NCBI RefSeq assembly: GCF_004354015.1
Contig: NZ_SMRU01000016.1
Location: forward strand, 62,001-126,000
Source: Arthrobacter terricola
Lineage (GTDB): Bacteria; Actinomycetota; Actinomycetes; Actinomycetales; Micrococcaceae
DNA: 64,000 nucleotides
Direction: 5' to 3'
The translations under genes and the position numbers were made by a program. This document shows, piece by piece, positions 51,138-59,481 of the stretch. Below the pieces are notes generated by a model. That model was not told the origin of the DNA. It was given only the letters and a program-made list of their open reading frames with translations, and did no database searches. Positions within the stretch are counted from its first letter, which is position 1; every line of letters begins with the position of its first letter.

Positions 51138-52112
51138 ATGCCCAACTTTCAGGAATCAGCAACCGCGGTAGCCTCCTACCAGGAGAAACGCGATCAGCCT
51201 GTCAAGTACTTGCTCCGTGACGGCGAACTGGTGGACTACGACGACGCCCGGCTTCACGTACTCAGCACCTCGCTCAAATACGGAGTGGGCGTCTTCGAAG
51301 GATTCCGTGCCTACTGGAGCGAGGACGAGCAGCAGCTGTACGCATTCAGGGTGATTGACCACATGAAGCGACTGATTGATTCGATGCGCGTGGTTGAGAT
51401 CGATGGTCCCCAGGACATTGAAGAACTCTCCGAACAGCTACTCGGGCTCATCCGGGCAAACGGCCTGCGGAGCAACCTCCATATGCGCGCACAGGTCTTT
51501 GTGGATTCCAAGGACGGCAAGCCGGAGGACACGGGCCCCTCCACAGTGTTCATGGCCGCCATTCCGATGGGGAACTACTTCGGCGGCACAGGCCTCAACG
51601 TCCAGATCAGCAGTTGGGCGCGGCTTTCGGACCGATCCATGCCACCGCGGGTGAAGTCGATCGCCAATTACCAGAACGGCCGGCTCGCCCTGCTGGAGGC
51701 CAAGCGGAACGGCTACGACGCGGCCCTCCTGCTGACGGAAGGTGGACACGTCGCCGAAGGCGCCGGTTACAACGTCTTCATGGTGCGCCAGGGAAGGCTG
51801 TGCACTCCGCCAGCAACGGACAGCATCCTCGAAGGCATCACCCGGGACAGCGTCCTGCACCTGGCGCGGACGGAACTCGGCCTCGAGGTGGACATCCGCC
51901 CCATCGACCGTACCGAGCTGTATTCCGCCGACGAAGTCTTCGTGTGCGGCAGCGCGGCTGAAGTCAACCACGTGGCGTCCGTGGACCGTACTGCCATCGC
52001 CAACGGACAAGCGGGCGAGATCACCCGGAACCTCCAAGAGCTGTATCGGCAAGCCGTGATCGGGAAAGTGGCCGCGGACCGGAACTGGGCAACGCCCGTT
52101 TACGCGTCCTAG
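51138..52112 (+). CDS. Class IV aminotransferase (branched-chain/D-amino acid type)
   Basis: A 324-residue fold-type IV PLP enzyme. The Schiff-base lysine is Lys173 in PRVKSIANYQNGRLA, preceded by GVGVFEGFRAYWS and followed by the phosphate/amine motif EGAGYNVFMV and TDSILEGITRDSVL. It looks like an IlvE-type enzyme; the family also has omega-transaminases and D-amino acid aminotransferases. First of a three-gene operon with a formamidase and hydantoinase under the island operator, so it probably handles an amino acid released in the pathway. Confidence 0.87.
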   Translation: MPNFQESATAVASYQEKRDQPVKYLLRDGELVDYDDARLHVLSTSLKYGVGVFEGFRAYWSEDEQQLYAFRVIDHMKRLIDSMRVVEIDGPQDIEELSEQLLGLIRANGLRSNLHMRAQVFVDSKDGKPEDTGPSTVFMAAIPMGNYFGGTGLNVQISSWARLSDRSMPPRVKSIANYQNGRLALLEAKRNGYDAALLLTEGGHVAEGAGYNVFMVRQGRLCTPPATDSILEGITRDSVLHLARTELGLEVDIRPIDRTELYSADEVFVCGSAAEVNHVASVDRTAIANGQAGEITRNLQELYRQAVIGKVAADRNWATPVYAS

Positions 52113-52122
52113 GGGGCACCTG

Positions 52123-53085
52123 ATGGAAGAAACGCAAACGCTGACGCCGCGGGCACGCGTCGGCTTCGAAGGGGCTTCGCTGACCTTTGAATCCGCTGCC
52201 GATCCCGTCCTCACCGTGGACCAGGGCGAACATTTCTGGTTGGACGCACGAAGCCTGCTCACTGGAGGCCTCTTCGAAGAAACCGGCGAATACGAAAAGT
52301 TGTCCATTCCCGTCACCGGCCCGGTCGCTGTCCGGGGCGTGAAACCGGGCGACGCCCTGCGAATCGACGTCCACGAGATCAAGATCGCCGATCGGGGTGC
52401 GATGGTTACGCTTCCCGGCCGCGGCGGCTTCACGGGGGGCCTCGGCAGGTCCGGCCATGTGGTGGACATCGCGGATGGCTACGTGGAGTTCGACGGCGAC
52501 ACCAGGATCCCCGTCCGGCCGATGGTCGGAAAAATCGGAGTGGCGCCCGCAGGCCCTGGCCCTAATTCGAGCACCGTAGGTATCCATGGCGGAAACATGG
52601 ACTGCAAGGACGTCACGGCCGGTGCCGCCGTCGTCGTTCCTGTCCAAGTAGCCCAAGCGATGGTGTACGCAGGCGATTTGCACGCAGCCCAAGGCGACGG
52701 CGAATGCTCGCTGACCGCCGTCGAAGTCGAAGGCAGCGTGCGGCTCTCCTGCACGATGATTCCCGACGGCGGCCGGCCAGTCGCGCCGCTTCGGCGCCCG
52801 GTGGTCATCAGCGGCGGTTCCGTCATTACCATCGGCGACGGCGACACCTTGGATGAGGCGGCGCGGCTCGCCTTGGACGACATGCTGGAACTGCTCCAAA
52901 ACGACCGTGGGTGGTCACGCGAGAAGACCGCGATGCTGCTTAGCTCGGCCGCCGACGTTTCCGTCTCGCAGTTGGTCAACGCCCGCCTGTCGGCCAAAGT
53001 GTCGTTGGCCGCCCGCTATTTCACTGCTGAACCCTTCTCCCTCGAATCTTCCAACACTATGAATGCGCAGGTTTCCGATGCTTGA
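52123..53085 (+). CDS. Acetamidase/formamidase family protein
   Basis: A 320-residue FmdA/AmdA protein. It has GIHGGNMDCKDVTAGAAV (about residue 155) and the family signature GDLHAAQGDGE (about residue 186-196), including Asp and His of the zinc site. Members hydrolyse formamide or acetamide to ammonia and the acid. It starts 10 bp after the aminotransferase stop and overlaps the hydantoinase by 8 bases. Length is a little below the longer type (about 400). Confidence 0.88.
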   Translation: MEETQTLTPRARVGFEGASLTFESAADPVLTVDQGEHFWLDARSLLTGGLFEETGEYEKLSIPVTGPVAVRGVKPGDALRIDVHEIKIADRGAMVTLPGRGGFTGGLGRSGHVVDIADGYVEFDGDTRIPVRPMVGKIGVAPAGPGPNSSTVGIHGGNMDCKDVTAGAAVVVPVQVAQAMVYAGDLHAAQGDGECSLTAVEVEGSVRLSCTMIPDGGRPVAPLRRPVVISGGSVITIGDGDTLDEAARLALDDMLELLQNDRGWSREKTAMLLSSAADVSVSQLVNARLSAKVSLAARYFTAEPFSLESSNTMNAQVSDA

Positions 53086-54502
53086 TCTCCTCCTGACCAA
53101 CGGGTTGGTCGTGACCCCCTCCGGCGCAGAACGCCTGGACATCGGCATTGCCGAAGGCAAAATCGTGGCACTCCGCGCTTCGGGCGCAGGCGCGCCCGAA
53201 GAAGCCCGGCGGGTGGTGGACCTGAATGGCCAACTGGTGGTGCCTGGCGGCGTCGATCCGCACGTACACACCAACTCCGTCCTCCCGACGGCGGCCGAGA
53301 GCGGAATCATGTGCTTCGGTCCGGACCGCGTCAGTGAAGGTGCCATCTACGGCGGCACCACCACCCTGGTGGACTTCGCGCACTGGAAGCCAGGAGATGA
53401 ACTGTCCGAGTCATTCGCACGGAAATCGGCGGAGTGGTCCGGTTCGACCTACACGGACTATGCATTGCATGGGACGTTCAAGGAGCCGGAGATCCCGTTC
53501 GAGGTCCTCGAGCAGATCCCTGACGCCGTGGCGAACGGTCATGGCAGCTACAAGGTGTGGATGACGAATACCACGCCAACCAGGCCGAAACAGAAGACGG
53601 ACTTGGGCAATATGTGGGGCTTGATGGAGCAGACAGCCGCCGCCGGGGCCATGCTTGCCGTGCACGCCGAGGACGACGACATCGTCATGTACTCGTACAA
53701 GAAGCTCCAGCACCAAGGCAATACCGGCATCGAGTACATGCACCATGCCCACAACAACCTGTCCGAGAAGCTCTCCTTCCAGCGGGCCATTACCTTGGCC
53801 CACCATGTAGGCGCTCCCATCTACCTGATGCACGTCAGTGCGCGCGAAGGAGTGGACGCCATCCGCGAAGCGCGGGGACGCGGGCAGGCCGTCTACGGGG
53901 AAATCCTTCCCCACTACGCGTATTTCACGGCCGAGGACTACCGGCAGGAAAACGGCGCAATCTACCACACCTACCCATCGCTGAAGTCGGAAACCGACCG
54001 CGATTCAATGTGGGAATCGTTGCTGGAAGGATCGCTCAGCACCCTGGCGACGGACGGCGTGTGCACCGACCTGGACGTCAAGACGCGCGGGAAGACGATC
54101 CTGGATGCCACCGGCGGGCACGCAGGCGTGGAAATGCGCATGGCCGTCGCGTACACCGAGGGCGTCGCAAAACGTGGACTCGACCTGACGCGGTTCGTGG
54201 ACATCACTTCTGCGAATGCCGCGAAAATCCTTGGCCTGTACCCGCAGAAGGGCGTCATTGCCGTTGGCAGTGACGCCGACCTGGCCGTCCTGGACACCAC
54301 GGTGGACCGCAAGATCACAGCCTCTGACCTCCACGAGGCCGATTACACACCGTGGGAGGGCTATCGCGTGGCCGCATGGCCGAGCATGACCGTGCTGCGG
54401 GGAAAGGTCATGGTGGAAGACCGCAAACTGCTGGGCGGACCGGACGGTTCACTGCTCAAGCAGCGCGTTTCCAGCGACGTGCTCAAGCGTCCGGCCTGCT
54501 GA
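53078..54502 (+). CDS. Dihydropyrimidinase/hydantoinase
   Basis: A 474-residue zinc amidohydrolase. His62 and His64 (GGVDPHVHTNS), carboxylated Lys159 (NGHGSYKVWMTN), HAEDDD, HVSAREG and the C-terminal Asp in LATDGVCTDLD make the binuclear site. It reversibly opens dihydropyrimidines, hydantoins or related cyclic ureides. The ATG at 53078 gives the family start MLDLLLTNGLVVTPSG; a GTG/ATG reading further upstream is unlikely. The enzyme is the clearest pointer to a cyclic ureide or imide as substrate. Confidence 0.9.
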   Translation: MLDLLLTNGLVVTPSGAERLDIGIAEGKIVALRASGAGAPEEARRVVDLNGQLVVPGGVDPHVHTNSVLPTAAESGIMCFGPDRVSEGAIYGGTTTLVDFAHWKPGDELSESFARKSAEWSGSTYTDYALHGTFKEPEIPFEVLEQIPDAVANGHGSYKVWMTNTTPTRPKQKTDLGNMWGLMEQTAAAGAMLAVHAEDDDIVMYSYKKLQHQGNTGIEYMHHAHNNLSEKLSFQRAITLAHHVGAPIYLMHVSAREGVDAIREARGRGQAVYGEILPHYAYFTAEDYRQENGAIYHTYPSLKSETDRDSMWESLLEGSLSTLATDGVCTDLDVKTRGKTILDATGGHAGVEMRMAVAYTEGVAKRGLDLTRFVDITSANAAKILGLYPQKGVIAVGSDADLAVLDTTVDRKITASDLHEADYTPWEGYRVAAWPSMTVLRGKVMVEDRKLLGGPDGSLLKQRVSSDVLKRPAC

Positions 54503-54527
54503 ACTGCGGTTTCGGGGTCTGGGCCCC

Positions 54528-55937
54528 TCAGCCGACGTCGTACATCTCGTAGTCGTCGGTGGTGATGGTGCCGTTGGTTTGGATGTTCAGGCCCCAACTG
54601 ATTCCTGACGCGCCGGACGGCAGGGGTGGCGTGGTCCAGGTGGTTTGCGTCCAGCTGGCCGTCGCACCGACCAGGGGGCTTGCCGTCCAGTACTGCCAGA
54701 ACCCGTTCCCGATCCGGTAATAAAGCTCAAACTGGGTTGCCGCCGTCGACTTGTACCAGGCCTTCAGCTGATAGGTATGTCCGGGGGTGCCAGTGGGTGA
54801 GCAGCCGCCCAAGTCCAGCGCGGGCAGGAGCTTCGCGTCCCCGGACGCGTAGCCGCTCAGGGTGAGCTGTTCGGCAACCGCCCCGGTGTGGCCGGGGGAA
54901 ACGACGGTAAAGGTCGGGGTGTTGGTGCCGTAGCCCCCGGCTGCCCAGCATTGCGGGATGGTGTTGACGAGTGTTTCCAGGCTCGGGTTTTGGATCATGT
55001 TGGTGCCCGGTGGTGGCGGTGGCGGGACCGCCGGGCCCTGGACTGCCGGCTGCTGGGCGCCGCCGATGACCTGGTCCACGGTCTTCACCGCGACGGTGCC
55101 GGCTGCCTTTTGCTGCGCGAGCCAGGTCGCGAACTGGGTGAACAGGGTGGGGGTGATGGTCAGTGTCGGGTCCGTGCCGACTGCGATGTGGTGGAAGGTC
55201 AACTGGACCCAGCCACCGCCGCCCGCCTGGGCATGGGTTACCTCATTCTCCAGGCTCTGCAATGTCCAGGTGCTGTCTACCTCATCCGGGGCCGCGGTGT
55301 CATAGGGGTTGGCCGGAGGAATGGTTTCCGCCACCGGAAGCGTCGCGGAGGCGGGGTCCGGGGCGGCAATGTCGCCCAATCCCCGGGCACTGTTGAACCC
55401 GCATTGCTTCACCAGGGCCTCCGTGGCCGGATCTTCGGAAGCGAAGGGGTAGGCGAAACTGGTGACTTTGAAGCCCATGTTCATCAAGGCGACACGACCG
55501 TCACAGATCTGTCGGGTTGATTCGGCAGGAACCAGGTTCACCAGGTCCGGGTGGGTGACGGTGTGGCCTCCGATCTCGTTGCCGTCGGCGGCGATCTGTT
55601 GCAGGTTCGCCTGGGTGAGGTAGCCGGGCTGGCCGATCCACCCCGAGACGGTGAAGAAGGTGCCGGTGAGACCGAGGGATTTCATCGTCTGTTCGGCAGG
55701 AAGCTGGTCCGCGTTGGTGTCATCGAATGTCAGGGACACCACGGTATTCGCCGCGGCCTGCGCCGGGCCGGCGAACACCACTGCATATAGGAAACCGGCA
55801 ACCACCAGCGCTACGCTGCCAAATGCCCACCATCTATGCCGCAAGCGCACAACCGACTGTGTCCGTTTAACGTTTGGCCGTGCACGTCCCTCGTGCGTCC
55901 GTACTGCAGTCCAACTTTGCTGATTCGCGGGGCTCAC
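54528..55937 (-). CDS. Secreted polysaccharide deacetylase with C-terminal beta domain
   Basis: A 469-residue exported NodB-fold protein. The signal-anchor lies at residues about 36-62 (WWAFGSVALVVAGFLYAVVF, then AQAA). Motif 1 is SLTFDD and motif 2 GGHTVTHPD, so the metal ligands are present; the third region QLTFHHIAVG has the catalytic His. A Pro-rich linker (PAVPPPPPPGTNM) joins it to a C-terminal carbohydrate-binding-like domain (about 330-469). It probably deacetylates chitin, peptidoglycan or another polysaccharide at the cell surface. GTG start has GGGGAGGAG 6 bases upstream. It belongs to neither neighbouring cluster. Confidence 0.86.
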   Translation of the reverse strand: MSPANQQSWTAVRTHEGRARPNVKRTQSVVRLRHRWWAFGSVALVVAGFLYAVVFAGPAQAAANTVVSLTFDDTNADQLPAEQTMKSLGLTGTFFTVSGWIGQPGYLTQANLQQIAADGNEIGGHTVTHPDLVNLVPAESTRQICDGRVALMNMGFKVTSFAYPFASEDPATEALVKQCGFNSARGLGDIAAPDPASATLPVAETIPPANPYDTAAPDEVDSTWTLQSLENEVTHAQAGGGGWVQLTFHHIAVGTDPTLTITPTLFTQFATWLAQQKAAGTVAVKTVDQVIGGAQQPAVQGPAVPPPPPPGTNMIQNPSLETLVNTIPQCWAAGGYGTNTPTFTVVSPGHTGAVAEQLTLSGYASGDAKLLPALDLGGCSPTGTPGHTYQLKAWYKSTAATQFELYYRIGNGFWQYWTASPLVGATASWTQTTWTTPPLPSGASGISWGLNIQTNGTITTDDYEMYDVG

Positions 55938-56376
55938 GATCAGCTCCTCCCCAGTCCGACTCCCAGTCCAGGCAATTCACTGGTAGCCGTGATGCTTCGT
56001 TGATGTTCCGTATAGGTGTGCGGCCTGAAAGGAAATTGGCCTTTGATCCGGCGACGGCACTGAAGTGCCCTGGATTTGTTCGTACTTGCGCACTTGGAAC
56101 GATACGGCCAGTAGGAAGCGTAAAAACGAGTATCCAGCACTCGTTCCTTCCGGCGTTCTGTTAGGTAGGGCAGCTGATGTGGCTAGTTAGTCAGTTCAGC
56201 CGCGCTAAGCCCGGAGCCCACGTGTTCAAGCCGGAGAATACCGGGGTTCAGCCAGCGAACCCCGGCCCCTCCTGCGTCCGGCCCCGATACTGTATCCGTC
56301 AGCGGGCAAGAACGGCGAGTGTGCGCTTCGCCGCGATGGGCAACGCAACGAAGCGCTAGTTAATAACGGGCGAGGG
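55938..56376. other. 439-bp stretch with no gene recognised
   Basis: It holds the promoter side of the deacetylase gene. CCGGGGTTC (56241-56249) and GAACCCCGG (56257-56265) form a perfect 9-bp hairpin without a T-tract. GC content is lower than in the neighbouring genes at 55960-56160. Short open frames have no domain match and no ribosome site, so I call none. Confidence 0.6.
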
Positions 56377-56820
56377 ATGATCCAAGTTAAGGAGGTCGAG
56401 CATGGCAAGGCCGAGCCGGAGCCGGTCTGCACCTTCGGAACCTTTGGGGGCGCCGGTCTTGACTCCAAGGAAATTGAGCCCGTCCGGGAGCTGCTGCAGC
56501 AGCTCCCGGACTCCATCAGCGTCGAGCAGCGACGCTGGCTCATCCGCGGCGAGGCCCCCTTCTACCAAATCCCGGGCTACTTCCTCACCGGCGCGGCCGC
56601 CGCGACTGCCTTCGGCCTGATCAACTCACTCGGCAACCTCGGCGGATTCGTCGCACCTACTGTGTTTGGCGCACTCAAGGACGCCACCGGCAGCTACACC
56701 ATCCCGAGCTACCTCATGGGCGGCATCCTGATCCTGGCTGCCTTGCTCACGGCATTCCTTCCACGGATGTTCAAGTCCCTGCAGCCGGCGCAGCCAGGCC
56801 ACAACGCAGTCGACGAGTGA
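56377..56820 (+). pseudogene. C-terminal remnant of an MFS transporter
   Basis: From about 56560 the frame reads IPGYFLTGAAAATAFGLINS and NLGGFVAPTVFGALKDATGS, followed by one more membrane segment (YLMGGILILAALLTAFLP). That is the last part of an ACS-type MFS transporter of about 440 residues. The N-terminal three quarters are absent. The 60 codons before it (MIQVKEVEHGKAEPEPVCTF) have no homology and contain a perfect 30-bp palindrome. It is therefore a truncated gene, perhaps after a deletion or element excision; a few codons of the reading may be new. Confidence 0.75.
56482..56511. repeat. Perfect 30-bp palindrome
   Basis: GTCCGGGAGCTGCTG (56482-56496) is followed directly by its exact reverse complement (56497-56511). 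It lies at the junction before the MFS remnant; both strands encode ELLQQLPD there. Possible scar of an inverted duplication. Confidence 0.9.
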
Positions 56821-56895
56821 TGAGCACCGGGCGCCGCACACCACGAAGGCACGGACCCTTGTAACGAAAGTCCGGCTCAGTGGATTGGGCTCAGG

Positions 56896-58272
56896 TCAGT
56901 CACGTGCCCACACCAGGGGGCTCATCGCCTGCTCGCGTTCGTGCTCGGGGCCGAGCGGAATTCCGGAGCGGTCGCGAAGCATCAGCGTGGCGACCAGGCC
57001 GATTGCTGTCATTGCGACGAGGTACAGGACGATCGACCATGAAGTGCCGGTGGCTTGCAGCAGGGCTTGAGCGATGGTCGGGGCGAACGAGCCGCCGAGT
57101 ACGGCGCCCAGGGCGTAGGTGATGGAGACCCCCGAAAACCGGATGGACGCCGGAAACAGCTCTGCATAATAGGTTGAAATCGGACCGTAGGCGAAGCCGA
57201 TGCCGACGGAGAGGATCAGCAGCCCAAGCAGGAGCATCCAGATGTTGCCGGTGTTGGCCAGGGGAAACAGCGCCACGACTCCCACGAACTGCGCAGCCCA
57301 TCCGATGATCAGGGTATTACGGCGGTTGATGCGGTCAGAGACCACGCCAGAAAGCCAGGTCGAGGCAAGCCACGCAACAGAGGATGCGGTGACGGCCCAC
57401 AACACCGGCTCAGGTTGGAGGCGGACGGGGCCCGTGGCTGCAGTCGCGTAGTTCTGGATATAGCCGGTGGTCATGTAGCCAGCGGCGTTGCTTCCGGCGA
57501 AGACAAGTGCGGCGATGACCACCAGTAGTGCGTGCTTCCTGAAGACCTGGACGATGGGCATTCCCGCCTGTCCGCGGTGTTCGGCGATCTGCGCAAAGAC
57601 GGGGCTCTCCTCGACCCGGCGCCGTATGTACCAGCCAACGAAGATGAGTGCTACGGAGAGGAGGAACGGCACCCGCCAACCCCACTCGAAGAACGCCGCT
57701 CCGGGGGCGATCATGCTCATCACGGCAGTGACGCCCGAGGAGAGCAGCAGGCCCAGCGGAACGCCGATCTGCGGCGCCGCCCCGAAACTACCGCGTCGCC
57801 TGGTTGGTGCCTGTTCAACAGCCATGAGTGCTGCCCCGCCCCATTCGCCACCTGCGGAGATGCCTTGCAGGACACGCAGTGCGATCAGGATCAAGGGAGC
57901 GGCGAACCCGATCGACGCGTAGCCAGGGATGAGTCCGATCAAAGCGGTGGACGCTCCCATGAGGACGAGCGTGGCCATCAGGACTCCGCGGCGGCCGTAC
58001 TTGTCGCCAAAGTGCCCGGCCAGGAATGCACCCAGGGGCCGGAAGAGGAACGAGATGCCGACGGTGAGGAACGCAAGGATTGTGGCGAGGCCGGGACCGG
58101 CAGGAGCGAAGAAGAGCTTGCCGAACACCAAGGCGGCCGCGGTGCCGTAAGTGAAGAAGTCATACCATTCGACGGTCGTTCCGACCACTGTGGCGAAGAT
58201 GATCCTCCTCGGACCGGCGGCGGGCACAACGCGCCCGGCGGAAGCAAGAGTAGGCTGACCTATCGAATTCAT
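56896..58272 (-). CDS. MFS metabolite:H+ symporter (MHS family)
   Basis: A 458-residue membrane protein with about 12 segments. It starts FATVVGTTVEWYDFFTYGTAA, has GHFGDKYGRRG and GGEWGGAALMAVEQAP, all typical of MHS-family symporters for carboxylic and aromatic acids. AAAGGAG lies 8 bases before the ATG at 58272; the longer reading extends into the promoter. It is transcribed away from the LysR-controlled P450 operon but shares its operator word, so it likely imports the P450 substrate, probably an acid. Confidence 0.88.
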   Translation of the reverse strand: MNSIGQPTLASAGRVVPAAGPRRIIFATVVGTTVEWYDFFTYGTAAALVFGKLFFAPAGPGLATILAFLTVGISFLFRPLGAFLAGHFGDKYGRRGVLMATLVLMGASTALIGLIPGYASIGFAAPLILIALRVLQGISAGGEWGGAALMAVEQAPTRRRGSFGAAPQIGVPLGLLLSSGVTAVMSMIAPGAAFFEWGWRVPFLLSVALIFVGWYIRRRVEESPVFAQIAEHRGQAGMPIVQVFRKHALLVVIAALVFAGSNAAGYMTTGYIQNYATAATGPVRLQPEPVLWAVTASSVAWLASTWLSGVVSDRINRRNTLIIGWAAQFVGVVALFPLANTGNIWMLLLGLLILSVGIGFAYGPISTYYAELFPASIRFSGVSITYALGAVLGGSFAPTIAQALLQATGTSWSIVLYLVAMTAIGLVATLMLRDRSGIPLGPEHEREQAMSPLVWARD

Positions 58273-58365
58273 AGCGAAGACTCCTTTGTCGGTGGCGAAC
58301 AGCGGTGACGGCACTGCGTACGGTCTGCTCGGTGTTCGAAAATCAGGATGAAGGAGTCAATAGTC

Positions 58366-58380
58366 AAGTACAACTGAGCA
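58366..58380. promoter_or_regulatory. LysR operator candidate, transporter side
   Basis: AAGTACAACTGAGCA lies 94 bp before the transporter start; its exact reverse complement is at 59412-59426 before the P450. Flanking TAAATGC/CATAAATG extends the match. On this side a nearby ACTCAG (58395) could form a second half-site. Confidence 0.6.
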
Positions 58381-58428
58381 TAAATGCTTGATTAACTCAG
58401 TTTTGCTTCTGATTTAGGCGCTGGACGC

Positions 58429-59379
58429 CTATTCGTTCGCTTTTCCGCTCGCACGTGCTGGCGTCCACTGGTGCTCAGCGACGGTCAGGCGCGCGTAGTC
58501 GACCAGCGCCTGGGCCCGGTCAGAAAGCCGGACCGGACTCGGCCAGGCGATGACGACGGATTCCGCGGAGAACTGGGGGACGATCCGCTTGGCCACCACC
58601 CGGCGTCCCTCGTAGCTCTCATCGTTGGCAGGCTTCTGAATCAGCACGCTGTACCCGAAGCCGCGGGCCACGAGTGAGCGGACAAGTTCGAAGTTCGATG
58701 TCCGGTGGGCGATCTTCGGCCGGACGCCCGCACGGCTGAACATGTGCAGGGTGTGGTCGCCGCTCGGGGGCAGGTCCAGGAGGATCAGCGGGTCCTCCAG
58801 CACGTCGGTCAACGAGATGGATTCCTCCCCGGCGAGCCGGTGGTCGGCGGGAAGCAACACGTGGACCTCGGTGTCAAACAAGACCACGTGGTCAAGATCG
58901 CCAGGCATCCCGAAGTGATAGCCGATCATTACGTCGATTTCCCCGCCTTGCAGCATGGGCAGCAGGTCATTCACGGTGCCGTCCACGATTCGGAGTTCAA
59001 GACCGGGATGCGCGTCGCGGAACCCTTCCATCAGCGGGGGCAGGACTGTTGCGGCCAGGGTCGAGTAACACCCGACGCTGACCGGTCCGCGAAGCGGGCC
59101 GCCGAAGCTGCCCACGCCGCGGCAGAGTTCGTCCGCTTCGCGAAGCAGCCTGCGCGCCAACTCCACGAGATACGTTCCGGAAGGCGTCAGGGTCAGGCCG
59201 CGGGATCGCTGCCTGATGCAAAGGTGGGCGTTCAGCGCGGTTTCGAGGTCCCTCACCGCGAGGGCAACTGCATTGGGCGTGAGGTACAGCGCTTGTGCCG
59301 CCGCGGCGAAAGACCCGTGATCAGCTGCAGCGCAAAACAGTTCCAACTGGCGCAGGGTGATTTTTGATGCGAGCTCCAT
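58429..59379 (-). CDS. LysR-family regulator of the P450 cluster
   Basis: A 316-residue LysR-type protein: winged helix at residues 8-66 (LRQLELFCAAADHGSFAAAA, LTPNAVALAVRDLETAL) and an effector domain with VSVGCYSTLAATVLPPLMEGF and MIGYHFGMPGDLD. It lies between the transporter and the P450 operon and is divergent from the latter. Its gene and those on both sides carry the AAGTACAACTGAGCA word, so it probably activates both with the substrate as co-inducer. The ATG at 59379 gives a normal length. Confidence 0.87.
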   Translation of the reverse strand: MELASKITLRQLELFCAAADHGSFAAAAQALYLTPNAVALAVRDLETALNAHLCIRQRSRGLTLTPSGTYLVELARRLLREADELCRGVGSFGGPLRGPVSVGCYSTLAATVLPPLMEGFRDAHPGLELRIVDGTVNDLLPMLQGGEIDVMIGYHFGMPGDLDHVVLFDTEVHVLLPADHRLAGEESISLTDVLEDPLILLDLPPSGDHTLHMFSRAGVRPKIAHRTSNFELVRSLVARGFGYSVLIQKPANDESYEGRRVVAKRIVPQFSAESVVIAWPSPVRLSDRAQALVDYARLTVAEHQWTPARASGKANE

Positions 59380-59411
59380 AACTCAATATTACTTCGCACT
59401 AGGCTCATATT

Positions 59412-59426
59412 TGCTCAGTTGTACTT
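59412..59426. promoter_or_regulatory. LysR operator candidate, P450 side
   Basis: TGCTCAGTTGTACTT is the exact reverse complement of 58366-58380. It lies 56 bp before the P450 start and 33 bp from the LysR start, in the right place for both activation and autoregulation. Confidence 0.6.
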
Positions 59427-59481
59427 CGTTTGGTGGGCGCCCAGACTGGATGAAACATCGCAAAAGTACGAAGGAGTGCTG

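Noticed and set aside
56165..56600. Insertion-sequence end or integrase remnant
   Set aside because: No transposase motif and no target-site duplication could be found; only the palindrome and the MFS fragment are supported.
56402..56620. 72-codon open frame with strong ribosome-like AAGGAGG
   Set aside because: The product is a Ser/Arg/Pro-rich frame shadow of the MFS remnant with no domain.
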